The notes beneath the pieces were generated by a model. It ran no database searches and was not told where the DNA came from. It saw only the letters and a list, made by a program, of their open reading frames with translations. A program made the position numbers and the translations under genes. A DNA stretch of 55,571 nucleotides from DAOVQB01 sp023128935 (GTDB taxonomy: Bacteria; Eisenbacteria; RBG-16-71-46; CAIMUX01; WJJG01): NCBI GenBank assembly GCA_030628905.1, contig DAOVQB010000008.1, positions 1 through 55,571 on the forward strand. The letters are read 5' to 3'. Each line of letters starts with the position of its first letter. Position 1 is the first letter of the stretch. This document shows, piece after piece, positions 25,208 to 32,473 of this stretch.

Positions 25208-27054
25208 ATGAGCACATACGCAATCGGCGAGAGCGGCGCTTTTGCCCAGGTTACGAACGTAAAGCGGTTCTTGCTTCTCTATGCCGCAATGACTCTGCTA
25301 TTTGTCGCAATTTATCCCTGGGTGTCTTCATCACGCTGGGTAAGCTCCAGCGATTTCCATGCGTGCATTGAGATCGTCGGTTCGTTCATTGCATTGACCG
25401 CCGGCCTGGCATCAATGATGCATTTCTGCGGCACCAACAAACGCTATTTTCTGCTTGTGGGTCTTGGCTTCATTATCGCGGGGAGTGGGGATGTCATCCG
25501 TGGTCTTTTTGCCTGGTATTGCCTTTACGCTGGCACCGACGTCGGCTTTGCAGCCTGGTATTGAATGCTGGCGGGCAGATGTACATGTCATTCTCGAAAC
25601 AGCTCTTTGACATCTACTTCGACATCGCCCATTGGAGCAGCGTCCTGAGCTACATAATGCCGGTGCTGGGCGTCGCGGCTTTTGGCTTACAGGAAATGAC
25701 ATTCGTGAATGCAGAACTGGCCAAACGTATATTGGCCGAGAAGGCCTTGCGCCGCAGCGAGGAACGATATGAGCTGGCCCTGGAAGCAGCAGGTCTTGGG
25801 ACCTGGGACTGGGACATCGCAGCGGGCTGCGTCCACGTTTGTGAACGGTTGGGTAAGTTGACCGGCTATGCAGTTAATGACACCCATCTGGATGTGGGTA
25901 CGTGAGAAGCGCAACTTCATCCGGACGATGTCGCTGCCTGGAAGGAGGCATTATGGGCCCATCTCAAGGGATACACAAGCCACTATGCAATGGAGTTGCG
26001 AGTGCAAACGAAGTCCGGGGATTGGAAGTGGATTGCCGAGCGCGGCAGAGTGGTCGAGCGGGATGAGCACAGCAGAGCGCTGCGCGCAACGGGGGCGTGT
26101 TGGGATATCACCTGGCGCAAACATGCTGAGGATGTAATGCGCGAACATCAGGCCCTTCTGAAGCAGAAAGTGGATGAGCGCACGAGTGAACTGAGTAAGG
26201 CCCAGGAGGAGCTTGCCAGCGCCGCATTCGACTCCGGTCGCGCGCAGGTGTCGGCTATGGTATTGCACAACATCGGAAACGCAGTTACACCGCTCAAGGT
26301 CTCAATCGAGGGTCTGAGAGAGAAGAAGCAAGAAGATATCGTCCGCTACCTTGATGAATGCTACTGGGATTTGGCCGCGCACGCAGGGGACATCCAGTGC
26401 TATGTGCAGGACGATGATCGTGGCAGGGAAGTATTCGCCTTAATGGGCAACTTGGTTGATGCGCTCAAGGAACAGGACGCAGAGAGGAAGGAGAAGCTGA
26501 AACGCATGGACGAGGCGATAACATACATTGCGGAGATTCTCAGCCTGCAGCAGACCTACGTCGCAAAAGGGCAGGGAGCAAAGGAGCGCACGAAGATCAA
26601 CACCCTGATTAGCGATGCCATTCGAATGCAGAGCGGTGCCCTAGAGAAGCGCGGGATTGCTGTAAAATGCAACCTGGACAAGGGAATGCCTATGGTGAAG
26701 ATTGAGAAGAACAAGCTAATGCAGGTACTCGTGAATCTGATCAAGAATAGCTACGAAGCAATAGATCAGCGCCAGGGAAGCCCTGGCGGCAATGTCATTG
26801 TGGTCAAGTCCTTTGGGAACGAGGAACAGTTAGGCTTCGAAATCACAGACACCGGTGTGGGCATGGATGCCGAGGAGATAGAACGGGTTATCGCGAAAGG
26901 AGAATCCTCGAAGGGGTCAACAGGTTTTGGATTGAGATATTGCAGGATGTTTGCCGAAGCCAACCATGGAACCCTGACGATAACTAGTCCCGGAAAGGGC
27001 AAGGGGGCCAGTGTAAGGGTGTGCTTTGAGACTCAGCTGCGAAAGGCGGCGTGA
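25208..27054 (+). pseudogene. MASE-PAS histidine kinase broken by a frameshift and a TGA
   Basis: Three frames join into one protein of about 615 residues. Part 1 (ATG 25208, GGGAAG upstream) is a membrane domain with several helices resembling MASE3 (FHACIEIVGSFIALTAGL, LVGLGFIIAGSGDVIRGLF). Near 25560 the frame shifts by one base and continues as GGQMYMSFSKQLFD and the start of a PAS domain (LALEAAGLGTWDWDIA). In that PAS domain TGA at 25903-25905 interrupts VGT-stop-EAQLHPDDVAAW, where Trp is usual. The rest is intact: H-box SAMVLHNIGNAVTPLKV, N-box NLIKNSYEAI, G1 DTGVGMDAEE, G2 KGSTGFGLRYC. The C-terminal half alone (from 25990) could still be made as a soluble kinase fragment. Paralogue of the 21086-22777 kinase. 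Confidence 0.8.
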
Positions 27055-27057
27055 CCG

Positions 27058-28212
27058 ATGAGCCGAAACAGACGCATTCTGGTAGTTGATGACGACCCTG
27101 GGGTCAGGGATTCCTACGAACAGATATTGCGTGGGAGTACCGTTTCGGGGGTCGCTGAGAGGGCCGCCGCACTATTCAATGGACAGGAAAGCGGTGGAGA
27201 GTCACAGGAAAATTGTGCATACGAGCTTTTGTTGGTCGAGGGGGGCGTGGATGCAATCAGGGTGGTTAGAGAGGCCATGCGACAGGGCATTCCGTATGCC
27301 ATGGCCTTCGTCGATATGATGATGGTGGGCATTGACGGAGCAGAAACAGCCAGGCGGATGCGCGCGATTGATCCCAACATGCGGATTGTCATAGTAACGG
27401 CATACAGCGAGAGAACGCCGGATGACATCGCCCGGATAGTTGGCTCGGACGACATATTCTATCTCCGGAAGCCCTTCGATCCCCAGGAAATAAGGCAATT
27501 CGCCAAGGCCCTCACCGGTCAGTGGAACCTCGCACGCGAGAGGGATACAGCCACTGCGCAGCTGGAGGGACTCAACGACGAACTCGAGGACCGTGTTGAA
27601 CAGAGGTCGGCTGAATTGCGCCAAGCCTACGAGAAGCTGAATCGCCTGGACCAGGACAAGATGAAATTCCTGCACTACTTGTCACACGAACTCAATACGC
27701 CACTCAACTGGATTGGGAGCGGGGTCAGCCTGATAGAGAGCCCCACCGGGAAGGAAGCAGAACTTCTGGAATGTGTAAGCATGGGATTCGATCGGCTAAG
27801 CAACCTGGTCCGAACCGTGATTTCCTACTTCGATGTGGCGGGTGGCACACTAAGGCCTACGCTGGAATGCGTTCCCCTTGAGGGGATGATATCAGAGGTT
27901 CTGGCAACGAAGAAAACCGCAATCGATGATGCGCGTCTTGATCTCATCTGCGACGCGAGGACTGAGGAGCACATCGATGTGGAACCTGAATACTTCAAGG
28001 AGCTGCTGGGGATTCTACTCGACAATGCGACTGCATTCTCCGAGCCGGGCGGGCGCATTGCGGTTACGGTGCAATCCGACGGCAGGAAGGTGATAGTGAT
28101 TGTTGCCGACGAGGGGCGTGGGTCCCAGTTTGTATTAGAGATGGCCCGCGCGTACTACAGCAGCGAACAGCGGCTGCACCCCCGCGACGAGGGCGAGGAG
28201 GCTACAGCATGA
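27058..28212 (+). CDS. Hybrid receiver-histidine kinase with degenerate ATPase domain
   Basis: A 384-residue soluble protein. Residues 1-165 form a receiver of the long type: acidic pocket VVDDDPG, an insertion of about 50 residues between helix 1 and strand 3, phospho-acceptor Asp in AFVDMMMVGIDG, Thr/Ala in VTAYSERTPDD and Lys in LRKPFDPQE. A coiled coil (170-205) leads to a classical H-box, HYLSHELNTPLNWIG. The N-box is present (GILLDNATAFSEPGG), but after the G1-like DEGRG the protein ends within 30 residues. The F and G2 boxes are missing, so ATP binding is doubtful. It may act as a phosphotransfer or phosphatase module. It starts 3 bases after the kinase stop and overlaps the next gene by 4 bases. 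Confidence 0.8.
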   Translation: MSRNRRILVVDDDPGVRDSYEQILRGSTVSGVAERAAALFNGQESGGESQENCAYELLLVEGGVDAIRVVREAMRQGIPYAMAFVDMMMVGIDGAETARRMRAIDPNMRIVIVTAYSERTPDDIARIVGSDDIFYLRKPFDPQEIRQFAKALTGQWNLARERDTATAQLEGLNDELEDRVEQRSAELRQAYEKLNRLDQDKMKFLHYLSHELNTPLNWIGSGVSLIESPTGKEAELLECVSMGFDRLSNLVRTVISYFDVAGGTLRPTLECVPLEGMISEVLATKKTAIDDARLDLICDARTEEHIDVEPEYFKELLGILLDNATAFSEPGGRIAVTVQSDGRKVIVIVADEGRGSQFVLEMARAYYSSEQRLHPRDEGEEATA

Positions 28213-29654
28213 TGAAGGAGATGCGCATACTGATTGTAGATGACGATCCAGGGGTCAGGGATGCGTACCAGGAGATCCTATCCCCTGGCGACAGTGTTGA
28301 CGTTGCAGCCAAGGGCGCGGCGTTGTTCGGCGGAACCCCGGTTAGTGAGGCACCGAGCCCGCCGCGCCAGTACGATCTGGCCCTGGCGGAGAGGGGTGAG
28401 GTCGGGATAGATGCGGTCAAAGCCGCCCTGGAACAGCACAGGCCCTTTGCAGTTGCCTTCGTGGACATGAAGATGCCCGGCATCGACGGCGCAGAGACGA
28501 CCAGAGAGATCTAGGGTCTCGACCCGAATGTTAAGATTGTCATCGTTACCGCTTACAGCGAACGGACGCCGGATGAAATCACCCATGTGGCCGGGCGCGA
28601 CGACCTGTTCTATCTTCGCAAACCCTTCAATCCCCAGGAGATCCGTCAGTTCGCGCGCGCTTTGACAAACGAGTGGAAGCTGGAGCGGGAGCGGGAACAG
28701 CTTGCCTCGGATTTGGAGAAAGCCAATCTGGAATTGAAAGACCTCAATGACAACCTGGAGGCGAAGGTTGAGGAGCAGACGGCGCTGTTGATTCAAACGG
28801 AGAAAATGGCGTCAGTCGGTATGCTTGCAGCGGGGGTGGCCCACGAGATCAACAATCCGATCGCATTCGTCGATGCCAATTTAGCAACCATCAGGAAGTA
28901 CAGCGAGAGGATCGGCGACCTGACTAGGATGTATGAGGAAATGGAGACCCTAGTCCATGACGGGAATTCCGCAGCCGTGGCTGAGGTGCAGGCGAGGATA
29001 GAGGCTTTCCGCGCAGAGCAGAAGATGGATTTCCTGCTCAAGGATCTAGTGGCCCTGGCAGAGGAATCGCTGGACGGTGTGGCGCGCGTGCAACGGATCG
29101 TATCCGACCTGACAACCTTCTCCAGGGTAGATCAACCCGAACTCACGCAGATCAATATCAACGATACCATTGATGCGACTCTCAACATCATCTGGAACGA
29201 ACTCAAGCACAAGGTGGAGGTTGTCAAGGATTACGGGGACCTACCCGGCATTCAGTGCTTCGGCCAAAAACTCAGCCAGGTTCTGATGAATATCCTGGTG
29301 AATGCCGGTCAAGCCATTGAGGGAAAGGGAACCATAGATATAGTCACGCGCCACATCTCTGCCGAGCGCGGGATGGATGATGGACGCGTGGAGATCCGGA
29401 TCTCCGACACTGGCTGCGGGATTCCAAAGGAGAATCTTAGAAAGATCTTCGACCCCTTCTATACCACCAAGCCGGTCGGTAAAGGAACGGGACTTGGGTT
29501 AAGCATTGCCTACGACATTGTCAAGATCCACGAGGGGCAACTGACGGTCGAAAGTGAAACTGGAGTAGGCACCACGGTCATTGTCAATCTGCCGGTCACC
29601 ACCTGTCACACGGAGAAACAAGACGATGGCGAGCAATACGATATTGCTGGTTGA
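28209..29654 (+). pseudogene. Hybrid receiver-histidine kinase interrupted by a TAG
   Basis: A 481-codon frame. The receiver (1-150) is homologous to that of the preceding gene: VDDDPGVRDAYQEIL, an inserted segment, AFVDMKMPGIDGAE, VTAYSERTPDE and YLRKPFNPQE. TAG at 28512-28514 falls between the phospho-acceptor strand and strand 4 (TREI-stop-GLDPNVKIV), where the paralogue has an unbroken sequence. The kinase part is complete and canonical: H-box GVAHEINNPIAF, N-box NILVNAGQAI, G1 DTGCGIP, F-box FDPFYTTK, G2 GKGTGLGLSI. Either the stop kills the hybrid or a receiver fragment of 101 residues and a separate kinase (possible restart near 28587) are made. The end overlaps the next regulator gene by 29 bases. 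Confidence 0.8.
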
Positions 29655-29961
29655 TGACGAAGAGAGCATTCTCAAGGCGATTGTCCGCACTCTAGCTGAT
29701 GATGGCTACCATCTCCTCACTGCACGCAGTGGGCCCGAAGCTCTTGCCAGGTTGAAGGAGTGCAACGTTGACCTGGTTATAAGCGACCAAAGGATGCCCG
29801 GGATGACTGGCCTGGAACTACGGCAATTGACGATCGAGAGGAATCTGCTTACCCAACACGTGAAGCGGCAAGAAGCCGTCCTGAAGGAGCTCGAGGACAA
29901 GTACCCGGGGATAACCAGAGTGGAAAGAGGGGAAGACGGGAGCATTGTGGTAGAACCCTGA
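29626..29961 (+). CDS. Response-regulator protein with receiver lacking strands 4-5
   Basis: A 111-residue protein. The first 65 residues are a normal receiver start: LLVDDEESILKAI, strand 2, and the phospho-acceptor in DLVISDQRMPGMTGLEL. Immediately afterwards the sequence jumps to a coiled coil (RNLLTQHVKRQEAVLKELED) and a short tail (YPGITRVERGEDGSIVVEP). Strand 4 with its Thr/Ser, helix 4 and strand 5 with the Lys are missing, about 50 residues compared with ordinary receivers. The deletion keeps the frame. The start ATG lies inside the end of the preceding kinase gene, with GGAGAAA upstream, so the pair is coupled. Phosphorylation competence is doubtful. Confidence 0.7.
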   Translation: MASNTILLVDDEESILKAIVRTLADDGYHLLTARSGPEALARLKECNVDLVISDQRMPGMTGLELRQLTIERNLLTQHVKRQEAVLKELEDKYPGITRVERGEDGSIVVEP

Positions 29962-30026
29962 ACGCCTTTAGCTGGTCAACAAAGGGTTGGCCGCAAGGGC
30001 GTTGGCAGACCTTGGGAGCACGAGCC

Positions 30027-30689
30027 ATGTCAAGTACACGGGCGCGAGATAGGGTTCTCTTTGTGGATGATGAGGAGAATGTCCTGCAGTCCATCAGAAG
30101 GGGAATGCTTGAGGAGCAGCCCATCGCTGTGCTTGTCACCGACATGAGAATGCCGGAGATGAACGGGTTGGATCTACTGAAGATCGTTCAGGAGAGGTTT
30201 CCGGATACCGTCAGGATTATCCTGACCGCATATTCCCAGGTAACCACACTGCTCACTGCGATCAATTCCGGGCAGGTCTACCGGTACCTGACAAAGCCGT
30301 GGAAGACTGAGACCGAATTCATCCCCGCAATCCGGCAGGCCATCGAGTATCATCGGATCATCGTTGAAAGAAAGCAGATGATTGAGGAGCTCAAGACTGC
30401 CAATGAGGTGCTCAACAGGCGAAATGAGGAACTGAGCAGACAGCAATCTACAATGCGGGAACTGCTGAAACGTGGCGAGAAGGACATCGAGAACAGATCG
30501 GCAATCCTGGCCTTGCTGACCCAAGAACTCCAACCCTACATTGCAGATGTTGTGAGCGCATCCAGCAAGATCATGGCAGGCAACCGCGAGGCTGCGGTTC
30601 AGGCACACGAGGCTGAAATGACCACCCTCAACCAACGGGGCGGCCGAGCCGCTAGGGTCCTGCACACGATTGAGGAGCTCCTTAAGTAG
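30027..30689 (+). CDS. Response regulator with shortened receiver and coiled-coil tail
   Basis: A 220-residue protein. The acidic pocket VLFVDDEENVLQSIRRGM is followed after only a few residues by AVLVTDMRMPEMNGLDLL (phospho-acceptor Asp). About 20 residues, helix 1 end to helix 2, are missing relative to relatives. The rest is intact: RIILTAYSQVTTLLTAINSG and YRYLTKPWKTETEF with the conserved Thr and Lys. Residues 110-165 form a long coiled coil and 165-220 a helical C-terminal region without a recognised output domain. Start ATG 30027 with GGGAG 8 bases upstream. An in-frame TTG at 30012 is less likely. Last gene of the rightward signalling operon. Confidence 0.75.
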   Translation: MSSTRARDRVLFVDDEENVLQSIRRGMLEEQPIAVLVTDMRMPEMNGLDLLKIVQERFPDTVRIILTAYSQVTTLLTAINSGQVYRYLTKPWKTETEFIPAIRQAIEYHRIIVERKQMIEELKTANEVLNRRNEELSRQQSTMRELLKRGEKDIENRSAILALLTQELQPYIADVVSASSKIMAGNREAAVQAHEAEMTTLNQRGGRAARVLHTIEELLK

Positions 30690-30702
30690 GGTTGCAGATC
30701 AG

Positions 30703-30819
30703 TCAGGAGGCGGGTCCATTCAGGGCACAGTAGCTCTCCCGCAGCAGATCGAGGGAATGGTGGCACTGTCCCTCGCCACTATCGTACACCGCACAACTGC
30801 AGAGCTCGCACCACCTCAC
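30703..30819 (-). CDS. Possible 38-residue Cys-rich small protein
   Basis: From GTG 30819 leftward: five Cys in WCELCSCAVYDSGEGQC and SYCALNGPAS, with two adjacent His. The Cys/His spacing could bind metal. A GGAAGG purine stretch lies about 14 bases upstream, rather far. It overlaps, in another frame, a beta-helix-like remnant, so only one of the two readings can be meaningful. Confidence 0.25.
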   Translation of the reverse strand: MRWCELCSCAVYDSGEGQCHHSLDLLRESYCALNGPAS

Positions 30820-30964
30820 CAGTAGATGGCACCTTCCCTTTGTCCGCTGAATTGCAGCCAAAGGCGTACGCCTGCAGTGTCGGGGTGGTGTCCCAGCCGA
30901 AAATCACTGCGCCGCCATCGTCAGCAACATTGTAGGAGAAGGCGAAACAGGTTAGAAGCGGCAA
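30779..30964 (-). pseudogene. Remnant of a polymorphic-membrane-protein-like beta-helix repeat
   Basis: The translation contains FSYNVADDGGAVIFGWDT and YAFGCNSADKG, the SxNxADxGGA repeats of secreted right-handed beta-helix/Pmp-like proteins. It has no signal peptide, no clear ribosome site and ends after 61 residues. It is probably the leftover of a much larger surface-protein gene between the signalling island and the efflux operon. Confidence 0.45.
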
Positions 30965-31111
30965 CCTGAAGGCCTATCTCTGGCTAACTTCAATGGAACC
31001 CGCTTACTCCATCGCCCGTAGTTCTGGCCAAGGAGTCCATGGGGCGTTTCGCACGGACGCCGGACGGGCGGCGTGTTACGTTCGACCTCACTGGTGACTG
31101 GGAGGAACTTC

Positions 31112-32473
31112 ATGCAACGATTTAGACGGGCGGAGGGATTCCTGCTGGTGGTGTGGATCGCGGTCATGGGCTTTGGATGCGCCCAATCGGACCAGGCGAC
31201 CAGGCGCGATACCAATGACGGCGGGACCTCCCAGGCAGATGGTGCTGCACAAATTGACGGTTCCTCCCAAGCTGGCGCTATCTCTCAAAGCGAGGACGCT
31301 TCCCCGGCCAGCGGCGCGTCAGGCGAAGAAACAGACAATTCCCCGGCCAGCGGCGCGTCAGGCGAGGAAGCAGACAGCCTGGCTGTGCAAGCCGCGGCGG
31401 CAGATAGCGCCGCCGCGGACAAGAAGAAATCGAAAGGCGGTTTCCTTGCGGCTCTCTTTAATCGCAACAAGGACGACGACGAGGAAGAGGAAGTGGTTCC
31501 GGTGGAATTGGCCGACGTCAAGATCACCGACATGCCGGCCTATCTCGGAACCACCGCCACACTGGATGCGGAGAAGCGTGCCGAGATCCTGGCCAAGATC
31601 GAGGGCGAAATCCTCCGGATCCACGTCGAAGAGGGCGATTGGGTGCGGGAGGCGCAGGTCCTGGCTGTGCTGGATGGTGCCGTGCAGCAAGTCACCCTTG
31701 AGGAGGCCGAGGCCCGCTTTCGCGCCGTGGAGCTGGATCTGGAGCGAACCAAGGGGCTTTTCGGAGAGCAACTGGCCAGTGAAAAGGACCTCCACGATGC
31801 CCGGTTCAGGTTCGAGGAATCGCAAGCCCAGCGCAAGGCGGCCCAATTGCGCCTGGACTATACGCGCATCCTAGCGCCCTTCTCTGGGCTGATTGCGGAG
31901 CGCTTCGTGGATCCTGGCCAAGCCGTTGCGCCGGGGGCGAGCATCTTCTCCATCGTGGACACAGATCCTCTCCTGGCGCGCATTCACCTTCCTGAAAGAG
32001 AGGCGATGAAGATCACGCCGGGGTTGGAGGTCGTGATCAACCCGAACACCGATCCTGCCCTGCGGTTTTCAGGCGAAGTGCTGCGCGTGGCCCCCGTGGT
32101 CGATGCCCGCACCGGGACAGTTAAGGTCACCTGCAAGGTTTCGGGGATGTCGCCGGGGCTCAAGCCAGGTTCCTTCGTGCGCGTCAGGGTCCGCACGGAG
32201 CTCAAACCGGACGTGTTGACCATCCCAAAGCGGGCGCTCGTACCAGAGGGCGGGGAGATCTATGTGTTCAAGGCGGTGGCTGACAGCGTGATCAAGGTTC
32301 CTGTTGTGACCGGCCTTACAAATCACACGCTGGTGGAGGTGGCTGAGGGTCTCCAGGCCGGCGAGAAGGTGGTCACGGTGGGTCAGGGTGCGCTCAAGAC
32401 CGGTTCGAAGATCCGTGAGATCCAATGCGAACAGGCAACGGTGGCCGATTCCACCCCCGGGGGTGCATTCTGA
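31112..32473 (+). CDS. RND efflux periplasmic adaptor lipoprotein
   Basis: A 453-residue membrane-fusion protein linking an RND pump to an outer-membrane channel. The lipobox GFGC gives Cys23 as lipid anchor. Residues 30-130 are a low-complexity Ser/Ala/Gly/Asp/Glu linker containing a 13-residue duplication and a KKKSKGG / DDDEEEE charge switch. The conserved part shows the lipoyl half-motif ILAKIEGEILRIHVEEGDWV, a helical hairpin (EARFRAVELDLERTKGLF), the second lipoyl half RILAPFSGLIAERFVDPGQAV, and beta-barrel and proximal domains (FSGEVLRVAPVVDARTGTVKV). Start ATG 31112 with GGAGGA 5 bases upstream. Its stop overlaps the first RND gene (TGATG), so the operon is tight. Confidence 0.9.
   Translation: MQRFRRAEGFLLVVWIAVMGFGCAQSDQATRRDTNDGGTSQADGAAQIDGSSQAGAISQSEDASPASGASGEETDNSPASGASGEEADSLAVQAAAADSAAADKKKSKGGFLAALFNRNKDDDEEEEVVPVELADVKITDMPAYLGTTATLDAEKRAEILAKIEGEILRIHVEEGDWVREAQVLAVLDGAVQQVTLEEAEARFRAVELDLERTKGLFGEQLASEKDLHDARFRFEESQAQRKAAQLRLDYTRILAPFSGLIAERFVDPGQAVAPGASIFSIVDTDPLLARIHLPEREAMKITPGLEVVINPNTDPALRFSGEVLRVAPVVDARTGTVKVTCKVSGMSPGLKPGSFVRVRVRTELKPDVLTIPKRALVPEGGEIYVFKAVADSVIKVPVVTGLTNHTLVEVAEGLQAGEKVVTVGQGALKTGSKIREIQCEQATVADSTPGGAF
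31300..31377 (+). repeat. 39-bp direct duplication inside the adaptor gene
   Basis: Two adjacent copies (31300-31338 and 31339-31377) differing at a few third positions encode SPASGASGEE followed by TDN or ADS. The duplication keeps the frame and lengthens the flexible linker after the lipid anchor. Confidence 0.9.
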
